A stretch of 64,000 nt of DNA, taken from positions 746,501 to 810,500 of the forward strand of contig JAQFVV010012669.1 in the NCBI GenBank assembly GCA_028023455.1. Direction: 5' to 3'. The notes under the pieces were generated by a model. The model did not search any database, was not told where the DNA came from, and saw only the letters and a list, made by a program, of their open reading frames with translations. Both the position numbers and the translations under genes were made by a program. Shown here in pieces: positions 37,651-47,290 of the stretch. Numbering within the stretch: position 1 is the first letter of the stretch; every line of letters begins with the position of its first letter. This stretch comes from Epiperipatus broadwayi. Taxonomy: Eukaryota; Onychophora; Udeonychophora; Euonychophora; Peripatidae.

Positions 37651-38441
37651 GTAATTTTCTTTTATTACATTATATATATATATAATTTCCTGGGAACTTT
37701 AGAAATTATTGAAACTTTAATGAGATTTTTTCCATGTATTTTTTTTTTTAGTTAGAGCTTAGCAAAAATAAACTCAAGCAAGCAACTAATTAAAAACTAG
37801 AAATAGGAAAAGTGAATCATATCGTGTAGCAACAGCATTGTCAGATTAATACAAATGGCATTGTTCAATAACATGATTTAGTATGCATATCCACTTTTTA
37901 ATTGGTTACTTGCTTGGTTACATCTTAGCTGAAATCTAAAAAAAAAAAAATACATTGAAAAATTCATTAAACTTTCAGTAATATATACACACACACATAT
38001 AGGTGCATATGTAAGCGAAGAAGGAGATTAAACTGTAATAGAATTGTAAAAAAGAGATAAAACATTTTTATGTGAATTTTTGGAGGATAAGAATTTTTAT
38101 AGATTTTTAATGTACTGAATAATTGCTTTAAAGTTTGTAAAAATAAGTTGGTTATTTTTGTAAAAATCACATGACTAGAATATGTTTGTTTTTAATTTAT
38201 TCAAACATATTTTAAATTATTATGAATAAGTGTACATCCAAAAACAGATATTAGGGTGCTTTTTTTTTACTTTCCTGAGGATAAAATATTTCTTTTAAGT
38301 TTTGAAAGAAGTAGAGATGAATCAATAAATTGTAATAAAATATTTAACTTTAATTTGAAGAAATATAAACCACTTCTAATGATAAAAAGCAATATAATTG
38401 TAACATCAAAAATTTAGAGGCATGATATGTTTTTTAGTACA
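37651..38441. other. No gene recognised
   Basis: AT-rich spacer. The minus-strand frame at 37967-38170 is AT-biased with no domain. Confidence 0.45.
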
Positions 38442-38450
38442 TAGTTTATC

Positions 38451-38560
38451 TTTTTTTTTTTAAATGTCATAGCATCGGCCGGGATGCGAACCCGCAACCC
38501 GGGCAACTGCCTGCAAGTGCAAGGCAGACTGTGCTGACCTCTCGACCACCAATGCAAGAC
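38451..38560 (-). mobile_element. tRNA-derived SINE, copy 2
   Basis: Same 110-bp unit as at 7087-7196, minus strand, with terminal A-run (T-run at 38451-38461), A-box-like segment and B-box region GGTTCGCATCC. Flanking repeats TAGTTTATC at 38442-38450 and 38561-38569 mark the target duplication. The two copies differ at a handful of sites. Confidence 0.88.
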
Positions 38561-38570
38561 TAGTTTATCT

Positions 38571-40429
38571 TTTTCTCCCCTAAGAACATTAAAAATAACA
38601 TAATTCTTTTTTTCAATAAATATGTAGTGTAGTTTGGTATAGACTGTCAGAATCTGGATCCATTAAATGTAGGCAATACTGAGGCTATTCAATTATTATT
38701 AATAAATGGCATGTATACTGTCACAAATTAGTTTCTCCATGCATATTAAAATAATTCAGCAAAGTTTAATTTTTATTTGAAGCTAAATCAAAATATTTTT
38801 TTTTAAAAAAAAAAAAATTGAATCCTATGCTAAGTTTAATTTTAACTTTTCAAAATTGCATATGGAAATAATTCCAAAAGAAAAAAAACATTGTTATGTG
38901 TAACAGTAATTTAGAAAATCATTTTTAATTGAAGCTCACTCAAATGATTCCTCAGTAATGTAGATATTAAAACTATTCAAAAGATGAAACTGAATAATTT
39001 ATAATAAACATTTTTAAATTACTTTCTATATCCATTAATAGAGTAATAAAGAAAATATACTATTTATATGATTTTATAATAAAGTTTTAAATATTAATGT
39101 AATATTTCGCGAGTTAAATATGTAGCTCTCTAGCTACAAAATAATAAGTGACTTCCTCTTTTCAATTAATTTATCTTAAGATCATCTTCAATTAGTTTCA
39201 CGTGAAATTTCAAATATGTATCTAAACTCTACATCTCTAAAAATGAAGCTAAATAGAAGGAAATGCAGAATTCACCAAGAATTAGACAGTTAAATCAGAT
39301 TAATGATTTTTGGAGATATTATATAACATTATTGCCTTAAACTTTTAAAGAATATATGACTTTTTGATTTATTGTTTTTCCCCCTTCTTTCAAATTTTCA
39401 ATGATTTTGAAACACTTCCTATGTAATTTTTTATATTATACTAGATAAAATTTCTTCTTCTTTTTTTTTTTTTTTATGCAATTGATGTTTTTTCTTTTTA
39501 TTTTATTTGATTACTTATTTAATAAATTATGAATTTTGGCAAATATCTGTCTTTTTTTTTTTTTTTAAAAAAAAAAGTATTTAAATTGATATACTATTAT
39601 TTAAAAAAAAAAAAAAAAACAAATACAAATAAATCGTGTAAAGCACTATATATACTTTATATATATATATACATGTGTGTATGAAGCAAATATGTTGACA
39701 GTCACCATATAGTGGCATAAAGAGAGACCAACTACTATTATGTTACTATACAATATGATGGCCCAGAAGATATAAGATCACTGCTACTCATATACTGATG
39801 TAGTGAGTAAATAAATACTGTATATTGAGGAGATAGTATGTTGTTTTATGTTCATGTATTGATATGAATGACTAGATATTAATTTGTTTTCATACTTATG
39901 ATCAATTTAATTAATCAATTTTATTACATGCATTTTAGTAGATATTTGCACGTATCTTGGATATATTATACAGATATTTAAATGGGTCTAATAATTATAT
40001 ATATATATAAGCAAAATTATTGCGTTGAAATATGATATAAACATTCCTGATACTAATTTAACAGAAAAAAATTTAGAAATTTTTTGTAGATGTCCCAATT
40101 TTATTCCTTTCTGTGATTCAACTATTATTAATTTTCTTCTGATCTGAGCTAACTTAATATCTGGTAATTAATGAATATACTCACAGAAAAGATATTTAGC
40201 TTTATTACTACCTAGAATGCTTTCAATATATTCAATATATTATGTGATATATTGAATATACTGAAAGCAAAGCTAACCCGTAATAAAACTAAATATTTAA
40301 AAAACTCCCCTTTCTACGGAAAATTAGTTAGTAGTTGATAGAATTTGGTCAACTGAATCCAATTAGTTTTAAATATAATTTTAAAATCAAAGAAAAATAG
40401 TAAATAATCTTGTTGAGATCATTTTCTTT
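38571..40429. other. No gene recognised; homopolymer-rich spacer
   Basis: Poly(A)/poly(T) tracts near 38800, 39460, 39555 and 39605, and an AT run near 39660. TATTCAATATATTATGTGATATATTGAATATACT at 40225-40262 is a small palindrome. Confidence 0.5.
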
Positions 40430-41025
40430 GAAGATCTGGTTAGCCATTTTGTTATTAAAAAAGATGTTTTTAAAGAAAAGGGAGGTAAAGAATTGAATTA
40501 TAATAAATATATTTTTTTTAACATCTTTATAGTTTGATTAAAAGAAATTTAATATGTATTATGAGAAAAATGGAGAAGTTAAAAAAAATTAGTAGGTTAG
40601 AATATTTAAAATGTTATTCAAATGATTTTACACCAGCTAAACTATTTATGAATATTAAAACTCACAAAGGTGTTCCTTTAAAATTTATTTTTGAATTTAC
40701 AGAAAATGTTGTAGAAGGAATTTCTAAATTTCTGAATAGTTTTTTAAAAGAGTTTGCCAATTATGATCATTATACTATTCCATCTTCTTTTGAGGTTTTT
40801 TGATATATATAGTAATTCTGATATAGAGAATATTATCAATCTGTTAATAGATTACCACAGCATTGATATTTTTATTTCTGTGTTAGTTAATAATGGATAT
40901 TTGCCTGGAAATAAAATTAAGACTATTGAAGATTTGATTTTCTATATACTTTACTTATAATGGTAAGTTTTTATAATATTAAAAAAAAAAAAAGGATAAT
41001 GGAAAGTTTTTACAATATTAAAAAA
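40430..41025 (+). pseudogene. Older Penelope-like reverse transcriptase relic, 5' piece
   Basis: A frame at 40534-40803 encodes KLFMNIKTHKGVPLKFIFEF followed by SKFLNSFLKEF and IPSSFEVF. This resembles the finger region (KIHK..VPLRPI block) of Penelope-like polymerases. A frameshift near 40800 joins it to an overlapping frame reading SDIENIINLL then GYLPGNKIKTIEDLIFYIL, which sits where catalytic motif A would fall but lacks the aspartate. A plus-strand Penelope relic is the best reading. It is interrupted at 41026-41037 by the target duplication of the minus-strand Penelope element; its 3' part may resume at 44365. Confidence 0.5.
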
Positions 41026-41269
41026 GTATGGATAATATTTGTCTGAGGTTTGTAATGATGGTATATTGTAAGATGTGATATGTTGGACTATTTCCATCAT
41101 TTATGAGTGAATGTTGAATGTATAGAAAATTTTAAACTTTCCAAATACAAACACTTTGTTAGTAATGACACACCAATACACAATACAGGTTAGTAATTAC
41201 ATAATGTTTCGAGTAGTATTATTCTCCACTCTTCTTCAGGTGTTGCTGGCAAGTTGAACTTGCACCTTT

Positions 41270-41345
41270 AGATTCTTGTATATCAAATTTAAGGCAAATG
41301 CTCTATCAACTGAGCTATTTTGTCAAAGGCAACATATAGTAGAAA
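41270..41345 (-). repeat. tRNA-like segment in the 3' pseudo-LTR
   Basis: On the minus strand, TAGCTCAGTTGATAGAGC is a near-perfect tRNA D-arm/A box; TTTGCCTTAAATTT could form an anticodon arm; GTGCAAGTTCAACTT is a weak B box about 45 bases downstream. It is in the sense orientation of the element. See the copies in the other two pseudo-LTR pieces. Confidence 0.6.
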
Positions 41346-41442
41346 ATTGATATATTTATATGTGAGGATTGGTTCAAATTCTTCCGAGTCCTTCAATTTT
41401 TTTTATATAATGAGGTGAATTAGTTTTTTTTATTATTATGAT

Positions 41443-43625
41443 TTATTTTTTCCTAAGAGCAAGATTTATTAGAGGCTTCCATACATTGTGTATTGCCACA
41501 CTGGGTTGACTTATAGGATTATTTACCATTGTCATATGAGCAGCTTCCTTGAATTTTCTTCTGTGCATTTTTTTCTCTTTATTCAATATCTTTGTATTTT
41601 CCCACATGATCTGCTATGGTAGACACATTTTTTTCTCCTTTAACCATTAGTTTGTGCTCTTTCAATCACTGTTCAACAGGGCAACAGGTCTCATCAATGT
41701 ATTTCCTTCCACAATCACATGGTATTTCATAGATGCAGTTTTTGTTCTTCAGCATTTCCAGTTTAGGCTTAGTAGAAGTAATCATTCCTCAAAGTGTGGT
41801 GTGGCTTTGGAAAGCAGTTCTAATGTTATATTGACTGCAGATTTTTTTTAATTTGTCCACCATTCCTGGTATGTATGGATACACTACCATACCAATAATT
41901 GTTTTCTCTTTTGGTGTCTCTTTGTGTTGTGTATTGAAGTTTTTCCTGATAACTGCTGATAGATAACCATTCTTCATAATCATTTGTTCTATGTGAATCT
42001 TTTCTTTTGCCAAATCACTGATTTCTGAACAAACCTCCTTTGCTCTGTTCCATAATGATAGTACAATTCCTCACTTAGTGTGTCTGGTATGATTGGATGT
42101 ATATGCCAAGTACTTCCCAGTGTATGTTGGTTTCCTATACACTGTTGTTTTTACTTTGCCCTGAGGGAGTCTTGTCACAAGAACATCCAAGAATGCCAAT
42201 TTTTGTTCTTGTTCTGATTCCATTTGTGAATTTAATTGTAGGAGATATGTTGTTAATGTGCATCCAAAATGACTGTAATTTTCCCTCACCATGTGGCCAT
42301 ACCCCATATGTATCAACATATCAAAGCCATACTTTAGGTGGACATGGAGTAGTATTTATGGTGTGATTTCATGTTCTTCCATGTAAATGTTGCTGAGCAA
42401 GGATGACAGTGATGATCCCATGGCCATCCCTTGATTTTGTTGGAAGAATTCGGAGTTATATTGAAAGTATGTTGTTGTTATGCAAAATGTTAATAATTCC
42501 ATTATATTATTAATAGGTAGAGCTGTTCTAGTTTGTAGACTATTATCATCATATAACCTTTTCCTTACAAGAGAAAATGCCTCATCACATGGTACATTTG
42601 TAAACAGACTTTCCACATCAAAGCTTACCAATATGCCAATTCTTTCCATTTTCATGTTCCTGATTAATTCTACAAAGTGCTTAAAATCCCTGATGAAAGA
42701 CTGTGTCCTGTATGCCAATGGACTAAGAACTTCGAGAAAACATCTTGAGAAATTTTGACATGGTGAATTTCTAGAACTAACAATAGGTCTTAATGGAACA
42801 TTGACTTTATGGATTTTAAGCAGTCCATACAGGTGAGAATATTGCTGAAATATGAAATTAATTTTTTTTTTTTTCTAAATCACCGAAATACCTGTGATGC
42901 TTCTGGGGTAATGCTTGTAGTTTTACCTCTGTATTTGGAATTGGATTTTTTGTCAGCAGGAAGAATGATTATAGATGTATCCTGTTTGAGAGATTTAACA
43001 GCTTTCCTCTCATCACATGAAATGTTAGACTTCTACTTGTGCACTTGATGTCTTTCAAGTGTCCTTTTTATTCTCCAGAATAACTCTGCTGCTTCTTCTA
43101 GAGTCAAGTTTTGGGTCACCTCATCAGTAGCTGTCATTATATCCAATAGTGAAACAGTAGACGAAGTAATGGCAAAATTCAAACCTTTTCCAAGAACTGG
43201 TAATTTGCAATCAGTAAGTTATTTAGAACTAAGATTTTTCACTGATTGACTTGCCCATGTAGATTTACAAGTTTCTTCTTCTGAAGTTCTTTTATCCTTC
43301 CATGTAACTTACAATATGATCTGTTCACTGCTTGAAAAATTCTTGAGAAATCTTCTGTAACTTTATTTTGTAGAAACGATTCCACATTTCTAATAGATCG
43401 CAATGTTTGATACTTGGTAAACCACTGAACCTTTGTACTTTCTCTCAATAAGGCCCCATTTGCTCTCTGAATAATTTTCTCAGCTCTCTTGGAGGAAATA
43501 GGAGGTTTTAACTCCAAACCCTTAGGAAAGATGCCTTCTGATTTACATTTACATAAGAAAGTTAAATGATTTTCTACTTTAGCCAGTTTTAGACATAATT
43601 TTTCATAATGTTTAAATTTCAACAT
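41443..43625 (-). pseudogene. Penelope-like reverse transcriptase / GIY-YIG polyprotein, inactivated
   Basis: About 730 codons from the ATG at 43625. N-terminal domain 43625-43239 (LELKPPISSKRAEKI). Fingers: IIILPADKK near 42950 and YGLLKIHK..VPLRPIVSS near 42800. Motif A is SFDVESLFTNVP (42630), motif B QNQGMAMGSSLSSLLSNIYM (42420). Motif C reads YVDT at about 42325, so the second catalytic aspartate is lost. FLDVLVTR and VYRKPTYTGKYLAYTSNH follow, then YPYIPGMVDKLKKICSQY. The nuclease shows CIYEIPCDCGRKYIDET (Gly of YIG replaced by Asp) near 41700, LKEHKLMV, and a C-terminal WKPLINLALRKK. Several frameshifts and TGA stops occur, at least two at positions normally arginine (CGA to TGA). No longer functional. 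Confidence 0.92.
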
Positions 43626-43904
43626 AGCATTGGATCCATACTTAGTATTTGTCTGAAGGTTTGTAATGATGGTATATTATAAGATGTGATATGTTGGACT
43701 ATTTCCATCATTTTCGAGTGAATGTTGAATGTATAGAAAATTTTTAACTTTATTTAAACTTTCCATTTACAAACAACTTGTTAGTAATAACACACAAATA
43801 GACAATACTGGTTGTTAATTACACAACATTTCAAGTAGTATTATTCTTGACTCTTCTTCAGGTGTTGCTGGCCTATATGCACAGTGACAATATTTGCTTA
43901 GAAG

Positions 43905-43985
43905 TTGAACTCGCACCTTTAGATTCTTGAATATCAAATTTAAGGCAAACACTCTACCAACTGAGCTATTCTGTCAAAGGCAACA
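43905..43985 (-). repeat. tRNA-like segment in the 5' pseudo-LTR
   Basis: Same segment with A box TAGCTCAGTTGGTAGAGT in sense orientation, upstream of the polymerase frame, where a polymerase III type internal promoter could act. The acceptor stem is not convincing, so this is not a tRNA gene. Confidence 0.6.
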
Positions 43986-44044
43986 TATAGTAGAAATTTG
44001 ATATATTTATATATGAGGGTTGGTTCAAATCCTCATGTGTCCTA

Positions 44045-44125
44045 CTATATGTTGCCTTTGACAGAATAGCTCAGTTGGTAGAGTGTTTGCCTTAAATTCA
44101 ATATTCAAGAATCTAAAGGTGCAAG
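44045..44125 (+). repeat. tRNA-like segment in the inverted pseudo-LTR fragment
   Basis: Inverted copy of the segment above: TAGCTCAGTTGGTAGAGTG then TTTGCCTTAAATTCAA and GTGCAAGTTCAACTTC. It forms a large inverted repeat with 43700-44034. Confidence 0.6.
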
Positions 44126-44364
44126 TTCAACTTCTAAGCAAATATTGTCACTGTGCATATAGGTCAGCAACACCTGAAGAAGTCGAGAATAATACTACTC
44201 AAAATGTGTAATTACTAACCTGTGTTGTCTATTTGTGTGTTATTACTAACAAGTTATTTGTATTTGGAAAGTTTAAATAAAGTTTAAAATTTTCTATCCA
44301 TTCAACATTCACTCGTAAATGATGGAAATAGTCCAACATATCACATCTTATTGTATGGATAATA

Positions 44365-45700
44365 GTTATATTATAATTATATTTTACCTATAATTTGTTT
44401 GATTTATGTTAGTTATTTGGAATGAATGTGCATATTTAAAATTGTTTGTTAATTATATTGATAAACAGACTATACCCGGTCTATGTAAAGGCCATTGAGT
44501 TTTTTTAATTGGTTGCTTTAACAACTTTTATTAAGATTTAATGTAAATTAAGCAAAAGATTTTAATATTATATAAATAAATGTGAGGAATTTATAATTAC
44601 AAAATTGAAAAAAAGTTTGGAACAACCTGGCCTATTTGATACACTTCAGAAATGGACATGGCAAGATATTAACAAAGCTAAATTAAAATTAATTTTTTAA
44701 ATATACCCTGTTATATTTGATATGATATGTGAATTTGACAGCATTATGGACAACTGCAAAAAATTATGTTTGATTAATGGTGGAATTACTTCGTTTGCAT
44801 AAAATATGCTTTATAATAAAAATTACAGATTATTAAACATAAAGGGTGGAATTATTTTCTTTGCATAAAATACTCGTAATATAAATTATGATATAATTAG
44901 GTATAATTATTTATTTATAAAATCAAATTTAAAGGGTTTTTTTATTGCTAAATTGTGAATTTAACAGTGTTATGAATCAATGTAATAGTTTTTAATTGTG
45001 AATTTGACATGTGATAACCTTACAGACAAACATTCATACATTAACATAGATTTTACATGTGTAGATTGTTTGTAGTGAAAAAGAATAAATTGAAAAATTA
45101 TTAAATAAATTTAATAGTTCTGATATAATATGAGGGTTAGATTTTGATTAATTAAAGATTTTGGGTTTATTAGTGATAAAAGATTTAAAAAATAATAATT
45201 TGGCATATAGACATTATCCTAAAAAAGGATTTAAGATATATTATTAAGCCTGATAGTAATCACCACTCATAAAATAACTGCTTAAGGAATTTTTATTCTA
45301 GAAACTAAAAATTAAAGTTTGAAAAATATAGTTTTGTTTCAAAAAGCTATTCTAATAATTTGATTGAGTATTTTATTTAATAGAAATTATAATAATGATA
45401 ATAAATAGTCAAAATAAGAGTCATAGATCACATGACCCTATCTCTTAAGCTTGTAAGTTATAAACAATGAGGATTGCCAATTCTATAAAAGGAAAGTATG
45501 ATTTTATTTCTTTGCTTTTTAAATTGTCTTCTTATATCTTGAGAAAAAATCATAATATCCCTTTGATAATAAAGTAGCAAGGTGGATATTATTCTAAATA
45601 ACTTATTGAATAATACAAAAGAAAAAATTGACAGAAATATTATTCCTGGAGCTGTTTATATTATTCCTTGTTTTTTGAAAAATTATATATAAAGCAAAAT
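44365..45700 (+). pseudogene. Possible 3' piece of the older Penelope relic
   Basis: After the 12-bp target duplication, distance and orientation fit the remainder of the element broken at 41025. Visible hints are a DSNHHS..NCLRNFYSR-like segment near 45265, where YRKPT..SNHH would be expected, and KEKIDRNIIPGAVYIIPC at about 45615-45672, which resembles the start of a GIY-YIG domain. Most of the intervening 0.9 kb is unreadable as protein. Treat as inference. Confidence 0.35.
45390..45490. repeat. Satellite fragment (396-421-bp family), inverted
   Basis: AAGCTTGTAAGTTATAAACA and the neighbouring CATAGATCACATGACCCTAT are the reverse complement of 6080-6150. It lies within the older Penelope relic. 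Confidence 0.85.
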
Positions 45701-45714
45701 ATAATAATACATTA

Positions 45715-45868
45715 GACAATGTTTAATGTCTACAAAAATTTTAAACTTTATTTAAATGTTTCCAAATACAAACAACTATTAGTAATAACATACAAATAGA
45801 CAACACAGATTAGTAGAATACACAACATTTTGAATAGTATTGTTCTCTACTCTTCTTCGGGTATATTT
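45715..45868. repeat. Penelope pseudo-LTR fragment
   Basis: Matches 41110-41245 and 43725-43865, including AACTTTATTTAAATGTTTCC, CAAATAGACAACACA and CTACTCTTCTTCGGGT. It lacks the tRNA-like part. Same orientation as the pseudo-LTR at 41 kb. Confidence 0.85.
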
Positions 45869-45959
45869 TGAACTTATAGAAAAAAATACAAATGCATAAA
45901 AATAAAGAATAAATATATTAATTATGCATTATATATTCATATAAGAAGCAGGCAAAGAT

Positions 45960-46315
45960 TTCTATGATGGTTTTAGCGATTTTATATTGCTAAAGCTATT
46001 AATATATGGTGTATCTGAACTTAGTTCAGTCCCATATGGCTATTTAAGTTAGATAGCTGGATCGGAAGACATATGAATGTCTGAAAATTTCAGAGTTTCT
46101 ACTTAATAGATATACATTAGATAAAGTGCTTCCTGGTATGTATAATCTAATGATTGAATATCCTAGCACCTCACTGAGAACGCTAGTAGCAGAAACCAGT
46201 CTGAGGTTGGGGATATTTTACAAAGCTTGTTAAAAGTTTGTTTTGTGAGCTTTATATATAACATTTGTAAACACAAGCTTTATTAAATTAGGTCATATGA
46301 CATCTGACTTGATTT
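45960..46315. repeat. Single satellite-type unit, family A/B
   Basis: One diverged unit with GGCTATTTAAGTTAGATAGC, GAAGACATATGAATGTCTGA, AAATTTCAGAGTTTCTACTT and CACCTCACTGAGAACGC in the order seen at 3.2-3.9 and 6.0-6.9 kb. Confidence 0.75.
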
Positions 46316-46685
46316 TTTTTTTTGTAATTTTATGCTTATCTAGATGAGGACAGATTAAGGAGATTGAAAATTTTTAATTATATTTTCCTGAGGTATCATT
46401 AATGAATTCTGTTGCAACTGGATTTAAGAGGGGAATTTTAGCTAAGTAAAGATTGTATGTTCAGACAATCTTTCTTAGGAATTTTTTCTTCTTCTGCGTA
46501 AGTGGAATAAATTTAGTAAAGCTCATCTAAAAATGGTCTGTTTAGCACAATTTAGATACATTTCTATGCATGGGAAAATCATTAAATGAAGCAATTGTAA
46601 AATATTCAATAATATTAATGGTGATAAAGGAGGAGATAGTTATAGTAATAAAGTATATTAATTCTATTTTTTTTCTCTAAATATG
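46316..46685. other. Spacer, nothing recognised
   Basis: AT-rich DNA between the satellite unit and the LINE endonuclease remnant; possibly decayed 5' LINE sequence. Confidence 0.4.
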
Positions 46686-47290
46686 GGTACATGAAATATG
46701 CGAACTTTATTTAATACAAATTATTCAAAATCAATGTTAACTGTAGATAAGGAGCTCTTAAAATTTTAATATTGAAATAGTTGTTCTTAATGAAACTTGT
46801 CTTCCACAGGAAGAAAATGTATTAAACAGATAAGTAGCTACAAGTTGTTTGGGGGGTGGGGGTGGAAAGGTGAATCATTCAATGAAAAAGAACTGCACAG
46901 TGCTGTTTTACTTCATTTTTAAAAAAAAAAAAAAAAATTGTTAAATGTATCAATGAAAAGCTAATGATATTAAAACTCAATGTGTGCAATGATACCCATA
47001 TCTATTTTATTACTTCATATGCTCCAACATTATTATTCATAGAGTTCAAAAAATGCTATGGAAAGAGAATTTTTTTCCTTAGAGATTTTAATGCATATGG
47101 AATAGGAACAATAAAATCTGGCTCAAAGTTATTGTAAATAATGGTATTGATGCTGCAATCTCACATAGATTGCCATTATTGAATTTTTACACAATTCATA
47201 CATTAATTATCACAAACACTTTGTTTAAACAGAAAAGTCACTACAAAGAAACATGAATGCATCCACAATCAAAATAATATATAGGGTATA
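46686..47290 (+). pseudogene. LINE apurinic-type endonuclease domain (EEP family)
   Basis: Remnant of the N-terminal endonuclease of an RTE-type LINE of the kind often annotated as craniofacial-development-protein-2-like. Visible blocks across three frames: NMRTLFNT (46697), VDKELLKF then IEIVVLNETCLPQEENVL (catalytic NET; 46740-46825), NEKLMILKLNV, ITSYAPT (about 47010), LRDFNAYG (GDFNA equivalent, 47080) and ITNTLFKQKSHYKETWMHPQ (47210-47265). A G-run and an A-run interrupt it. The motif order is intact, but frameshifts make it non-functional. Confidence 0.85.

Larger units (their letters stand above)
41038..44352 (-). mobile_element. Near-complete Penelope-like element with direct pseudo-LTRs
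   Basis: A 3.3-kb insertion flanked by the 12-bp duplication GTATGGATAATA (41026-41037; 44353-44364). On the minus strand: an inverted pseudo-LTR fragment (44352-44040), a pseudo-LTR (about 44034-43640), the single polymerase-nuclease frame (43625-41443), then a second direct pseudo-LTR (about 41400-41038). This direct-plus-inverted arrangement is typical of Penelope elements. A separate pseudo-LTR fragment is at 45.72-45.87 kb. Each pseudo-LTR includes a tRNA-like segment. Confidence 0.9.

Noticed and set aside
42097-42758. Plus-strand open frames opposite the Penelope polymerase
   Set aside because: Antisense shadows of the minus-strand reverse transcriptase.
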